Below the pieces are notes generated by a model that did no database searches, was not told the DNA's origin, and saw only the letters and a list, made by a program, of their open reading frames with translations. A program made the position numbers and the translations under genes. Positions 23,072 through 31,975 of a DNA stretch of 35,571 bases are shown in pieces (position 1 is the first letter of the stretch; the number at the start of each line of letters is the position of its first letter). This DNA comes from Bacillota bacterium (GTDB taxonomy: Bacteria > Bacillota > Clostridia > Peptostreptococcales > Anaerovoracaceae): NCBI GenBank assembly GCA_017443515.1, contig JAFRXM010000012.1, positions 1-35,571 on the forward strand, given 5' to 3'.

Positions 23072-23562
23072 TACTTAATGATCTCCAGTACCTGATAGTG
23101 GAGCACGGTGCCTTCGGAGGCGTCCTTGCTCTCGATGACGACTTCCACCTTGTCGCCGACCTTCTTGCCCAGAAGCGCCTTGCCGACCGGGGACTCGTTG
23201 GAGATCAGGTCGTTGATGGGGTCTGCGTCGGTGATGCCTACGATCTTGTAGACGAATTCTTCCTTGGTGGCCAGGTCCTTGATCTTTACGGAAAGGCCCA
23301 GGTTGACGTGCTCGCCGGTGACTTCGTCTTCAGCGACGATCTTGGCGTTGCGCATCATGTACTCCAGGCGGTTGATGCGGGCTTCGAGGTCGGCCTGCTC
23401 TTCCTTGGCGGCGTCGTATTCAGCGTTCTCGGAAAGGTCGCCGTAGGACTTCGCTTCCTTCAGGTGCTCGGACACCTCTATGCGCCTTACGGAGACCAGA
23501 TATTCGTGCTCTTCTGCTAATTTGTCGTAGCCTTCCTGTGTAAGTAAGATTTCTTCTGCCAT
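23071..23562 (-). CDS. greA: transcription elongation factor GreA
   Basis: GreA rescues backtracked RNA polymerase by stimulating cleavage of the nascent RNA. The start at 23562 has AAGGAG 7 nt upstream and gives 163 residues beginning MAEEILLTQEGYDKLAEEHE; the longer open frame back to 23604 overlaps dusB. The N-terminal coiled coil carries the acidic tip segment SYGDLSENAEYDAAKEEQ with the D/E pair needed for cleavage, and the C-terminal FKBP-like domain ends with a typical LLGKKVGDKVEV. One base separates it from dusB and one base overlaps lysS. Confidence 0.97.
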   Translation of the reverse strand: MAEEILLTQEGYDKLAEEHEYLVSVRRIEVSEHLKEAKSYGDLSENAEYDAAKEEQADLEARINRLEYMMRNAKIVAEDEVTGEHVNLGLSVKIKDLATKEEFVYKIVGITDADPINDLISNESPVGKALLGKKVGDKVEVVIESKDASEGTVLHYQVLEIIK

Positions 23563-23563
23563 T

Positions 23564-24595
23564 TTAAAACTCCTTGTGATTATTGCTGCGGCCTGCGGGT
23601 ACAAGCTCCGCCGCCGCTTTGATGTATGAACTTAACTCTTCAGCTGTGACAGCTGTATTAACCATTTTCCTAAGCTCCGCGGCTCCGCGCACGCCCTTGG
23701 TGTACCACCCGAAATGCTTTCGCATCTCAAGGACGGCGGTGTGCTCGCCCTTAAGCTTTGCCAGAAGCTCGAAGTGCTGCTGCATCTGCGCGGCTATCTC
23801 TTCGCTGCTGCGGTACTTTTTCGCCGCGAGCGGGTCTTCCCACTCGCTGAAGATCCAGGGGTTGCCCAGGGCTGCCCGCCCTACCATAACGAGGCTGCAG
23901 CCGGTCTGCTGCATCATTTCCTTTGCGTCTTTAGCGCTGCACACGTCACCGTTGCCTATTACCGGCACGTTTACGGCTTTTACGATGTCCGCGATGGCCT
24001 GCCAGTTTGCTTTGCCGCTGTAGTACTGCTCGCGGGTGCGTCCGTGGACCGCTATCGCCGAGGCTCCGGCTTCTTCCATTCTTTTGGCGAAAGCCACGTG
24101 GAGCGGCTCTCCCTGCCAGATCTGCGGCTCAGCGCTTTCCAGGCCGTCCTTTCCGGTAAAGCCTATGCGCATTTTAATTGTAACCGGTTTGCAGTTGCTG
24201 GCTTTGACGGCCGCTTCGACGCATCTTGCGGCGTTGTCCGGGTCAAGCAGCATGGCCGAACCCTCGTGGTTTTTCACCACTTTGGGCACCGGACAGCCCA
24301 TGTTGATGTCCAGGAAGGCATTAGGCCTGTCCTTAAGGTAGTCTGCCGCGAAAGCTATCATCTCGGGCTCGCTGCCGAAGATCTGTATGCCTGTTAGGCC
24401 TTCTTCGGGGCGCATGTCCAAAAGCTCTTCCGAGCCGGGGCTCTTGTAGTACAGCCCCTTTGCCGACACCATCTCCGTGCAGGCCAGCGCGGCGCCCCTG
24501 TCGTGGGCTATCTTCCGGTAGGCCCGGTCGGATATCCCGGCCAGCGGCGCAAGTACCACAGGGCTCTTCAGCTCCAGCCCTAAAAAACTGTACAT
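23564..24595 (-). CDS. dusB: tRNA-dihydrouridine synthase B
   Basis: Dus enzymes reduce uridine to dihydrouridine in tRNA using FMN and NADPH. The 343-residue protein has VLAPLAGISDRAYR (14-27), the FMN barrel loop EMVSAKGL (41-48), the catalytic cysteine C101 in DINMGCPVPKVVKNHEGSA, and IAVHGRTREQYYSGKANW with the NGDV phosphate-binding strand. The C-terminal helical domain includes MRKHFGWYTKG, as in DusB. Its ATG directly follows the coaX stop, and greA follows after one base, so it is an internal operon gene. Confidence 0.97.
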   Translation of the reverse strand: MYSFLGLELKSPVVLAPLAGISDRAYRKIAHDRGAALACTEMVSAKGLYYKSPGSEELLDMRPEEGLTGIQIFGSEPEMIAFAADYLKDRPNAFLDINMGCPVPKVVKNHEGSAMLLDPDNAARCVEAAVKASNCKPVTIKMRIGFTGKDGLESAEPQIWQGEPLHVAFAKRMEEAGASAIAVHGRTREQYYSGKANWQAIADIVKAVNVPVIGNGDVCSAKDAKEMMQQTGCSLVMVGRAALGNPWIFSEWEDPLAAKKYRSSEEIAAQMQQHFELLAKLKGEHTAVLEMRKHFGWYTKGVRGAAELRKMVNTAVTAEELSSYIKAAAELVPAGRSNNHKEF

Positions 24596-25390
24596 TTAGG
24601 CGTTCTCCGGCTTGTTCTTCTCGTAGATCAGCTGCAGACCCTCCAGGGTGAGCATCTTGTCTATTATATCGATGCAGTCGGAATTGTCTTTGATTATATA
24701 AGCCATACCGCCGGTGCCAATGACTGTGATGGGTCTGTCGTCTCCGGTCATGGCGTGGATCTCGTCCTTCATCTTCCTGACGATGTATTCGGTCATGCCT
24801 ATGTGGCCGAACACCAGGCCTGCCTGCATACCTTCGGTGGTGTTGTGGGCTATGGCCTTCTTGGGGGCTTCGATCTCGACGCGCGGCAGCTTTGCGGTCT
24901 TTTCGAACAGAGCTTCCGAGGAGATCTTAAGGCCCGGGGCTATAGCGCCGCCAAGGTACTCGCTCTTGTCGGACACGGCGCAGAAAGTGGTCGCTGTGCC
25001 GAAGTCGATGATGATCAGCGGAGCCTGGTACTTGGCCAGAGCCGCGACGCTGTTGACTATTCTGTCCGCGCCCAGCATCTTGGGGTTGTCGTACTTTACT
25101 ATAAGGCCGGTCTTAACGCCGGGGCCCACGATTATAGGCTCGCACTTGAAGTAGTAGCGCGACATGTGCTGCAGGGTGTAGGTCATGGACGGCACGACTG
25201 TGGAGATGATGACGTCGTCGACCTGATCGAATGTAAAATCGTGTACTTCGAAGAGCTGGCGGATGAATACCGCGTACTCGTCAGCGCTCTTCTTCTGGTT
25301 GGTCTCCATGCGCCAGGAACCCTTAAGATCCTTGCCTTTGTAAAGACCCATTACTATGTTGGTGTTTCCAACGTCGAATGCTAGTAACAT
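24596..25390 (-). CDS. coaX: type III pantothenate kinase CoaX
   Basis: CoaX performs the first step of coenzyme A synthesis, ATP-dependent phosphorylation of pantothenate, and belongs to the ASKHA fold. The 264-residue protein has the P-loop DVGNTNIVMG (6-15), the pantothenate-site GADR (107-110), and DFGTATTF (129-136), followed by GGAIAPGLKIS and the C-terminal IGTGGMA. The type III enzyme is not feedback-inhibited by CoA. It starts 15 bp after the regulator gene and abuts dusB, a conserved ftsH-coaX-dusB neighbourhood. Confidence 0.97.
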   Translation of the reverse strand: MLLAFDVGNTNIVMGLYKGKDLKGSWRMETNQKKSADEYAVFIRQLFEVHDFTFDQVDDVIISTVVPSMTYTLQHMSRYYFKCEPIIVGPGVKTGLIVKYDNPKMLGADRIVNSVAALAKYQAPLIIIDFGTATTFCAVSDKSEYLGGAIAPGLKISSEALFEKTAKLPRVEIEAPKKAIAHNTTEGMQAGLVFGHIGMTEYIVRKMKDEIHAMTGDDRPITVIGTGGMAYIIKDNSDCIDIIDKMLTLEGLQLIYEKNKPENA

Positions 25391-25405
25391 GCTCAGCCTC
25401 CCTTA

Positions 25406-26578
25406 TCAGAATGGACCTGCTTCTTTTTCTATCCTCTGCACCGCCAGAGCCATCATAAGGCCCGGAACGATGGTGTTTGACGTGATGTCGGCGCCGAGTA
25501 TCTCTCTGATGCGCTTGAGCCTGTACTGCACGGTATTGACGTGAACGTCCATGAGCTTTGCCGCCTTGGACGAGGACAGGCCGGCGTCCAGGATGAACAC
25601 CTCCAGGGTATCCATCAGCTGCTTTGCCTTGGTGTCGGAAACGTCGCGGAAGGGGCGTATCAGGTCAAGGTAGTTGCGCTTTACGGGCCCTCCGTTCATG
25701 CAGATGTTGACGCAGTTTCCGGCAAGCGCCAGCTCGAACTTTGAAAAGCTGCGCTTATAGGGAAAGATGAACTGCACGAAGGCCTCGGTGTCGGTTATGA
25801 GTTTGAAGGCGTTGCACATGCCTTCTATACCGGAATTGGTGTTTACGTGGAAGGTCTTCTGGGCGCCGAACTCAGACATTTTAGCTGCAAATACCTTCCA
25901 CTGGTCCTCGCCGAACTCTTTGCATTCGGGGGAGTGCAGCAGGACGCCTACGATCTCGTCGGGCTCTACGATGCGCAGGGTGCGCAGGCCGTATTCGGCT
26001 TCGAACGCGGACAGGGTCTGCAGCACATCGGTCTTTTTGATGCCGGCGACGAGGAATACGCCTTCCAGCTCGTATTCCTTTATGCCCTGTTCGTCCAGGA
26101 GGGTGTGGGCCAGCTCCCTGTTGCCGCGGCGCAGAGCGCGTATCATCTCGGCGGCCGGGTCGCGGTCGGGCACGTAGTTCCACATGCCCATGGCCAGCTC
26201 GAAGATCTCGCCCAGCTTGGTTATCTCGTACTGGGTGTAGTACTTCTCGTTGTCCACCAGCAGCAGGTAGTAGCGCATGCCGGAGATCTCTATGGGGCTC
26301 CAGTAAGTCTCCACGCCGCGTACGTCGACCTTGGAACCTTTGCTGTCCTTGTCGAAGTCGCTGGAATCCAGGCGGGTGCGCACCGCGTCCTCGATGCTGA
26401 TGGTGTGGCGCGTCTCGACGGAGAATATAACGTTGAAATCCGCCGAGAACAGCACTATCTGGAAGTTGTTGTTGATGGCTGCCTGCCTTGCCGCCTGCTG
26501 GAAAGTAGAGTACTTTTCGAAGTTCAGGAGGTGGTAGATGGCGCCGTTGATCAGATTGTTGCTGAACGTTTCACTCAT
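25406..26578 (-). CDS. PucR/CdaR-like transcriptional regulator with C-terminal helix-turn-helix
   Basis: The 390-residue protein has an N-terminal sensory part of unclear fold (1-150), a middle GGDEF-like degenerate region typical of PucR proteins, and a C-terminal DNA-binding domain of the HTH_30 type: [24 protein letters not shown] with [14 protein letters not shown] at the end. No membrane segment or signal peptide is present. Its ATG overlaps the ftsH stop by 4 nt and coaX follows after 15 bp. A regulator in this position of a housekeeping operon is unusual; it might respond to a metabolite related to pantothenate, CoA or purines, but nothing in the sequence proves this. Confidence 0.85.
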   Translation of the reverse strand: MSETFSNNLINGAIYHLLNFEKYSTFQQAARQAAINNNFQIVLFSADFNVIFSVETRHTISIEDAVRTRLDSSDFDKDSKGSKVDVRGVETYWSPIEISGMRYYLLLVDNEKYYTQYEITKLGEIFELAMGMWNYVPDRDPAAEMIRALRRGNRELAHTLLDEQGIKEYELEGVFLVAGIKKTDVLQTLSAFEAEYGLRTLRIVEPDEIVGVLLHSPECKEFGEDQWKVFAAKMSEFGAQKTFHVNTNSGIEGMCNAFKLITDTEAFVQFIFPYKRSFSKFELALAGNCVNICMNGGPVKRNYLDLIRPFRDVSDTKAKQLMDTLEVFILDAGLSSSKAAKLMDVHVNTVQYRLKRIREILGADITSNTIVPGLMMALAVQRIEKEAGPF

Positions 26579-28722
26579 TTCTCTTCATCCTTTTCCGGCT
26601 GCTCTGTCTCTTCCGGCTGCTCCGCGGGTTCTTCCTCCTGCGGATCCGGATCCTTTTCGAATATATGGCGTATGTCATCGCGCAGATCCTGCGTTACGAT
26701 GTTGCGGACATTGCCTTTTTCGTCCATGACAGCGACGCGCTTGGTGGGGTTGAGGCCTTCGTCTTTGGCCTTAAGGAGCTCTTCGGCTTCCTTTTCGGCG
26801 CGGGCCTTGGCCTCGGCTTCTTCCACGACCTTGCGGGCCTCGCTGCGCTTGCTGTTTTCAGCCTTGAGCTCTTCAACGGTCCTGGTATTGGAGTAGATGG
26901 CCTCGAACTCGTCCTGATCGAGGGTCTCCATCTCAAGGAGCGCACCCGCTACGCGGTCGAGCTCATCGCGGTGATCCTTGAGTATCTGCTCGGCGTCGGC
27001 ATAGGCCTTGTCTATGATGCGGCGCACCTCCTGGTCTATCTTGGAGGCGAGCTCTTCGGAGTAGTTCTGCTTGGATGTGAAGTCCCTTCCGAGGAAGACT
27101 TCGTCGGAATCGGAGTAGTTGATGGGGCCGATGGCATCGCTCATGCCGTACTTGGTGACCATGTCGTGGGCAAGCTTGGTGGCGCGCTCCAGATCGTTGG
27201 AGGCTCCGGTGGTGATGTCGCCGAACACTATGCTTTCGGCTACGCGGCCGCCCAGCAGGTGTTTGATGTCGTTGAACATCTCGGTGCGGGACATGTTGTA
27301 GCGGTCCTCTTCGGGAAGCTGCATGGTAAAGCCAAGAGCCATGCCGCGCGGCATGATGGTCACCTGGTGCACCGGATCCGAGCCCGGGATGGCGCGCATC
27401 ACAATGGCGTGGCCGGCTTCGTGGAACGCGGTGATCTTGAGTTCCTTCGCGTTCATGACACGGCTGCGCTTCTTGGGGCCTGCGATGACGCGGGTGATGG
27501 CCTCTTCCAGGTCGTCCATGTGGATGATGGTGCCGTTGCGGCGCGCCGTAAGGAGAGCCGCCTCGTTCATCATGTTTTCTATGTCGGCCGGGGTGAAGCC
27601 CGGTGTGCGCTTGGCAAGGGTCTTAAGGTCCACGTCCTCGTCGAGGGGCTTGTTCTTTGCGTAGAGCTCGAATACGGCTTCGCGGCCCTTTACGTCCGGG
27701 GTGGAGATGGTGACCTGCCTGTCGAAGCGGCCGGGGCGCAGGATGGCAGGATCCAGAACGTCCGGTCGGTTGGTCGCGGCCAGGACGATTATGCCTTCGT
27801 TGGCGGAGAAGCCGTCCATTTCAACCAACAGCTGGTTTAGGGTCTGCTCGCGCTCGTCGTTGCCGCCGCCTATGCCGGCGCCTCTTCTGCGGCCGACAGC
27901 GTCGATCTCGTCTATAAATATAATGCAGGGCGCGTTCTTCTTGGCGTCGGAGAACAGGTCGCGGACGCGGCTGGCGCCTACGCCAACGAACATCTCCACA
28001 AAGTCCGAACCGGAGATGCTGAAGAAGGGCACGCCTGCCTCGCCGGCGACAGCCTTGGAGATGTGGGTCTTACCGGTTCCCGGGGGGCCTACCAGAAGGA
28101 CGCCCTTGGGGATGCGTGCGCCGAGCTCGAGGTACTTCTTGGGGTTCTTGAGGAAATCGACGATCTCCGCAAGCTCCTGCTTTTCCTCCTCGAGGCCTGC
28201 AACTTCCTTGAAGGTTATGCGCTTCTTGTCGTCGCCTTTGATCATGCGGGCGCGGGACTTGCCGAAGTTCATGACGCCTGCGTTGCCGCCGCCTCCCATG
28301 ACGTTGCGCAGAAGGATGACCATCAGGACTATCATGATGATGGTAGGTATCCAGGAGAGGATGGACGCGTAGCTGGAAGGCTTGACGCTCTTTACCACCA
28401 GTTTGCCCTCGGCCATCTGCGGGACGATGTACTTTTCAGAGATGGTGTACATTTCCGAAGCCGTGGGCGCGTATGCGATCACTGTGTTTCCTGCCTTGAG
28501 CTTTGCGGTGTAGCTGCGGTTGGACTCGTTGATCTGCAGCTCGGCGATCTGCTCTTTTTCGAGGTAGCCGACGAGAGTTGAGAACTCCACGCCGGTGACG
28601 TCGTCGCCGCTGAAGATGGATCCGCCGGAGATCAGCGAGATGATCCCTGCGATGGCTGCGAAGATCAGGACGTAGATCAGCAGCACTACTATAAAGCTAG
28701 GCTTTTTCCCGTTGTTTTTCAA
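26575..28722 (-). CDS. ftsH: ATP-dependent zinc metalloprotease FtsH
   Basis: FtsH is a membrane-bound AAA+ hexamer that degrades damaged membrane proteins and short-lived regulators. The 715-residue protein has membrane segments at about 10-31 and 121-140 around a small external domain, Walker A GPPGTGKT at 212-219, Walker B IIFIDEID at 267-274, the second region of homology around 318-337, and the zinc site HEAGH at 434-438. The C-terminal 90 residues are an acidic and charged tail ending in many Glu/Pro. The start codon is TTG at 28722, 8 nt after AGGGGGA; no ATG fits. The residues after Walker A (HISKAVAG) differ from the common LLAKAVAG. Confidence 0.97.
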   Translation of the reverse strand: MKNNGKKPSFIVVLLIYVLIFAAIAGIISLISGGSIFSGDDVTGVEFSTLVGYLEKEQIAELQINESNRSYTAKLKAGNTVIAYAPTASEMYTISEKYIVPQMAEGKLVVKSVKPSSYASILSWIPTIIMIVLMVILLRNVMGGGGNAGVMNFGKSRARMIKGDDKKRITFKEVAGLEEEKQELAEIVDFLKNPKKYLELGARIPKGVLLVGPPGTGKTHISKAVAGEAGVPFFSISGSDFVEMFVGVGASRVRDLFSDAKKNAPCIIFIDEIDAVGRRRGAGIGGGNDEREQTLNQLLVEMDGFSANEGIIVLAATNRPDVLDPAILRPGRFDRQVTISTPDVKGREAVFELYAKNKPLDEDVDLKTLAKRTPGFTPADIENMMNEAALLTARRNGTIIHMDDLEEAITRVIAGPKKRSRVMNAKELKITAFHEAGHAIVMRAIPGSDPVHQVTIMPRGMALGFTMQLPEEDRYNMSRTEMFNDIKHLLGGRVAESIVFGDITTGASNDLERATKLAHDMVTKYGMSDAIGPINYSDSDEVFLGRDFTSKQNYSEELASKIDQEVRRIIDKAYADAEQILKDHRDELDRVAGALLEMETLDQDEFEAIYSNTRTVEELKAENSKRSEARKVVEEAEAKARAEKEAEELLKAKDEGLNPTKRVAVMDEKGNVRNIVTQDLRDDIRHIFEKDPDPQEEEPAEQPEETEQPEKDEEK

Positions 28723-28790
28723 TTACAAATTCCCCCTATAAAATGGTATATTTTTTGTGGGCGCGCCACATTTTTGCGTATTAACAAAAT

Positions 28791-28819
28791 ATTTTACCAT
28801 ATATAATAGTAAAGTTCAA
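28791..28819 (-). promoter_or_regulatory. sigma-A-type promoter of the ftsH operon
   Basis: On the minus strand TTGAAC (28819-28814) and TAAAAT (28796-28791) are 17 bp apart. The start would be near 28784, giving a leader of about 60 nt. The leader contains the palindromic stretch GTGG-GCGCG-CCAC (28757-28769). Confidence 0.65.
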
Positions 28820-28847
28820 TGAATTTCTTGTGATGAACACACAAAAA

Positions 28848-28879
28848 GGTGAGAATTGGGGACGGTTCTGTTTTTCACC
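28848..28879 (-). terminator. hairpin repeat copy g, acting as nagZ terminator
   Basis: GGTGAGAA (28848-28855) and TTTTCACC (28872-28879) pair over 8 bp with one G-U around a loop containing the reverse complement of AGAACCGTCCCC. On the minus strand the stem is followed by TTTTT, so it should end the nagZ transcript just before the ftsH promoter. The arm contains the nagZ TGA stop (28875-28877). Confidence 0.8.
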
Positions 28880-30800
28880 AGCTCAGGCCGTGGCCGGTGG
28901 GATAGAGGATCTCGGTGGTGCAGCGGTAGCTGGCGTCGAGCTTTGGAATGGCGACGGGCAGTTTGCCGGTGGGCTTGCATCCGCCGAAAGCGGTGTAGAC
29001 GCCAACGGGGATGTTGGGCGCGTACTGCAGCGTGTCTACCGCGAAGATGCCCGGGTCGGAGTTCATGCCGCGTCCGTTGTAGACCGCAAGCAGCGCGTCG
29101 GCCTTCTGGTAGCGCGCCAGGTCATAGGGCAGCTGGGCGCTTATGACCGTGAATCTGCCGCTTTGGGCGTGCACGGCGTCGCAGAGCTTATCAAGAAAAG
29201 CGCTCCAGTCGGCCCTCGCCGGGTCCAGATCCAGGTCGGAGTACATTGCGGAGACAGCGACTATATTTGCAGCGCCTTCGGCTATCTTTTCAGCCTCGGC
29301 GGTCATGCCGTTGTAGCAGAGGCACGAAACGTCGGCGTCCTGGGCCAGGATCCCCGCGTCCTTCAGCTTTTTCACGCCGTATTCCAGGGCCTTAAGCTCC
29401 GAAGCGTAGGGGCAGACCAGCACGGTCTTTCCGCTAGCCTTGATGGGCAGCGTGCCACCTTCGTTCTTTACCAGGGTGACGGTCTTTTCGGTGATCTCCC
29501 ACTCAGCGTCGTGGTGGGCTTTTGAGCCGAGCACGGCCTGAGCGTTCTTGACGTTCTCCTCAACCTTGTTTTCTTTTGCCGGCTCCAGGCGGCCGTACTT
29601 TTCCTTTAGTGTGAGGATGCGTGTGACGGCCTTGTCTATGCTCTCCATGGGGATCTCGCCGCCTACGACCATGGCAACTACGTCGTCGATGCAGCGCTCC
29701 AGCTCGCCGATCTCCGCGGCGGTGCGCGTTTCGACCGGCACCGTAAGCATGTCGGCGCCGGCCAGAATTGCAAGTTTTATGGCGTCTTTGCGGTCGAAGT
29801 GCTGGGCTATTGCGTCCATCACCATTGAATCGGTCACGACTACGCCTTTAAAACCGAGCTTTTCGCGAAGAAGGCCCGTTATCATGGTCTTGGAGAGCGT
29901 TGCCGGCAGGCTGATCTTCTCGCCGCTGAATCTTGAGACGTAGGTCTGTGTTTCGATCTGAGGATACTGGATGTGGGCGGTCATGACGACGTCCGCGCCG
30001 CTTTTGATGCAGGCCGTAAACGGCAACAGCTCATATTTTTCGAGCTCTGCCATGCTGCTGTTGATAAGAGGAAGGCCGCTGTGGCTGTCCACGTCGGTGT
30101 TTCCGTGGCCCGGGAAGTGCTTGATGGCAGCGGCGGTCTTTGCGCTCTGAAGGCCTTTTATGAAGGCGCTTCCCATGTTGGAGGCGATCTGCGGGTCGTC
30201 CGAGAACGAGCGCAGGCCTATGATCGGGTTGTTCGGGTTGTTGTTGAGGTCCAGCACCGGCGCGAAATCAAGGTCTATGCCCAGGGCTTTGAGCTCTTCG
30301 CCCACGATAGAAGCGGCCCGCTGGGTGTTTGCGGTGTCATTTGCCGCTCCGAGGGCCATATTTCCCGGCAACTGAGTTCCGGTTGCAAGCCTCGTGATGT
30401 ATCCGCCCTCCTGGTCTATGCCTATAAGAAGGTCAGTCTTGGCGCCCCCGAGCTGGTTTGCCACGCGCATGGAGTCGATCAGGCGCGTCCCCTGCTCTGC
30501 GCCCTGCATGTTCTCTAAAAACACGATCACTCCGCCGAAGCTGTGCTTGCGCAGCAGGCTCTGGATCTCGGGATTTAGCTCCGTGACATTCTTCGCCGCG
30601 TCCCCGGTGCCCCAGGTCTTAAAGCGCAGCATCATCATCTGCGTGACTTTCTGGACGGTGGACATCTCTTCGACCGTCTTTTTGATCTTGCTTTGCGCTC
30701 TTCCCGGCAGCGAGCAGCCTGCCAGAGCAAAACAGAGGACCATGCATGCGGCAAGGGCCAGCGCGAGCGCTCTTATTCTGTTTGTTTCTCTGTCTTTCAT
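28875..30800 (-). CDS. nagZ: lipoprotein beta-N-acetylhexosaminidase, glycoside hydrolase family 3 (NagZ-like)
   Basis: GH3 hexosaminidases release N-acetylglucosamine from muropeptides or other glycans. The 641-residue protein has a lipoprotein signal ending FALAGC (Cys29), so it works outside the membrane, as in Bacillus NagZ. Signature sequences are IGIDQEGGYITRL (127-138), KHFPGHGNTDVDSH (227-240) with the Asp/His pair of the GH3 NagZ group, and VVTDSMVMDAI with nucleophile Asp324. The extra C-terminal alpha/beta domain (about 420-641) matches two-domain Gram-positive NagZ. AGGGGA precedes the ATG. It is likely in cell-wall recycling. The stop codon lies in repeat copy g. Confidence 0.93.
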   Translation of the reverse strand: MKDRETNRIRALALALAACMVLCFALAGCSLPGRAQSKIKKTVEEMSTVQKVTQMMMLRFKTWGTGDAAKNVTELNPEIQSLLRKHSFGGVIVFLENMQGAEQGTRLIDSMRVANQLGGAKTDLLIGIDQEGGYITRLATGTQLPGNMALGAANDTANTQRAASIVGEELKALGIDLDFAPVLDLNNNPNNPIIGLRSFSDDPQIASNMGSAFIKGLQSAKTAAAIKHFPGHGNTDVDSHSGLPLINSSMAELEKYELLPFTACIKSGADVVMTAHIQYPQIETQTYVSRFSGEKISLPATLSKTMITGLLREKLGFKGVVVTDSMVMDAIAQHFDRKDAIKLAILAGADMLTVPVETRTAAEIGELERCIDDVVAMVVGGEIPMESIDKAVTRILTLKEKYGRLEPAKENKVEENVKNAQAVLGSKAHHDAEWEITEKTVTLVKNEGGTLPIKASGKTVLVCPYASELKALEYGVKKLKDAGILAQDADVSCLCYNGMTAEAEKIAEGAANIVAVSAMYSDLDLDPARADWSAFLDKLCDAVHAQSGRFTVISAQLPYDLARYQKADALLAVYNGRGMNSDPGIFAVDTLQYAPNIPVGVYTAFGGCKPTGKLPVAIPKLDASYRCTTEILYPTGHGLSW

Positions 30801-30852
30801 GTTTTTCCCCTTTTGAATCCCGGATCCGGGCGGAATGTCCGCAGGATCCTGT

Positions 30853-31635
30853 TTATAACTGACTAGATTGGTTTTGCTGTTTTCCGATCAGGTCTTTTAC
30901 GACTTCGGCGGCCAGCATCAGGCCGGCTGCAGCCGGAACGAACACCATAGATGAGGGCGCGTGCCGCCCGGGAACGGTATTACCTGCGTTTTCATGGTCT
31001 GCGGCTTGCTTCGGCTCTTCCGCAGCGGGTTTTACCGGAAGCTCGGCGGACCAGACCACCTTAAGTTTCTTTATCCCGCGCTCTCTAAGCTGGCGGCGCA
31101 TGGCTTTTGCGAGCGGGTCGCCTTCGGTCTTATTGATGTCGCAGACCTTGAGCCTGCCCGGATCGAGGCGGTTGCCGCAGCCCATCGCGCATATCACCGG
31201 AACGCCCAGTTTCGTTGCAGTTTCAACGATATCCAGCTTTGCTGACACGGTGTCAATAGCGTCTACGATATAGTCGAACTTTTCGAACGGGATCTCCTCG
31301 CGCTTCTCCGGCAGATAAAACACCGGGTATCTATGCACCGATATGGACGGGTCGATGTCCTGGATGCGCTGCGCAAAAGCGTCTACCTTCAGCTGCCCTA
31401 TATTGCTGCGGGTGGCTATGAGCTGGCGGTTGAGGTTCGATACGGCAACAGCGTCGCTGTCGATAAGGTCCAGCGCGCCCACGCCGCTTCTTGCCAGCGC
31501 CTCCACAGCATAGCCGCCCACGCCGCCAAGACCGAACACAGCCACGCGGCAGCCGCGAAGCCTGTCCAGCGCATCCTGTCCTATCAGCCGCACGGTGCGG
31601 GAATACTGCTCCGCGCGGGAGTACTGCTCACTCAT
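30853..31635 (-). CDS. tcdA: tRNA threonylcarbamoyladenosine dehydratase TcdA
   Basis: TcdA (CsdL) is an E1-like enzyme that converts t6A in tRNA to its cyclic form ct6A using ATP. The 260-residue protein has the nucleotide-binding GLGGVGG at 35-41, DLIDSDAVAVSNLNRQ (57-72) with the residues that bind ATP-Mg, and the YIVDAIDTVSAKL motif. It lacks the zinc cysteines of MoeB/ThiF. EQYSR is duplicated at the N-terminus (MSEQYSRAEQYSR), a short in-frame duplication. It overlaps the upstream small membrane gene by 8 bp. Confidence 0.94.
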   Translation of the reverse strand: MSEQYSRAEQYSRTVRLIGQDALDRLRGCRVAVFGLGGVGGYAVEALARSGVGALDLIDSDAVAVSNLNRQLIATRSNIGQLKVDAFAQRIQDIDPSISVHRYPVFYLPEKREEIPFEKFDYIVDAIDTVSAKLDIVETATKLGVPVICAMGCGNRLDPGRLKVCDINKTEGDPLAKAMRRQLRERGIKKLKVVWSAELPVKPAAEEPKQAADHENAGNTVPGRHAPSSMVFVPAAAGLMLAAEVVKDLIGKQQNQSSQL

Positions 31636-31975
31636 TGCTCTTGCCCTTCTTCACCTGCAGGTACCAGACCCCGGCGGCCACAGCCATCCCGACTATGCCT
31701 ACCACAGCGCAGCCGAACACGTCGCGCACGATGCGGTCGTTGGTGCCTTTGAAAAAGATCTCGGCCATGTCCACGACTATGACCGCTATTATCAGCGCGA
31801 AAGCCAGGTAGTACTGGCGGAAGCGGTGGTCCTCCTTTTTCGGGTCGGTGCAGAGCTTCCACTGAAGAAAGCCGCAGCCCAAAAGCATCACCAGCGCGAT
31901 GACGCTCAGCACCGGGTACTTAAAACTCACCACATCCGGGAAAAACCCGCTTTTAAACAGCGCAACTATACTCAT
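31628..31975 (-). CDS. small membrane protein, 115 residues
   Basis: I do not recognise this protein. It has three predicted membrane segments (about 20-38, 57-72 and 88-106) separated by short charged loops such as CTDPKKEDHRFRQ and KGTNDRIVRD, and a positively charged end. GGAGAG precedes the ATG. It overlaps rnhA by 4 nt (ATGA) and tcdA by 8 nt, so all three are translated as one unit. No catalytic motif is visible. Confidence 0.8.
   Translation of the reverse strand: MSIVALFKSGFFPDVVSFKYPVLSVIALVMLLGCGFLQWKLCTDPKKEDHRFRQYYLAFALIIAVIVVDMAEIFFKGTNDRIVRDVFGCAVVGIVGMAVAAGVWYLQVKKGKSNE

Noticed and set aside
25847..29525. Long plus-strand open frames opposite the PucR-like regulator, ftsH and nagZ
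   Set aside because: They follow the codon periodicity of the real minus-strand genes and resemble no protein; the TATAAT at 28802 on the plus strand was likewise not taken as a promoter because no gene follows.
30819..30842. Palindromes between nagZ and tcdA as a terminator
   Set aside because: CCCGGATCCGGG and GCGGA/TCCGC can form hairpins but no T run follows on either strand, so the genes are probably co-transcribed.
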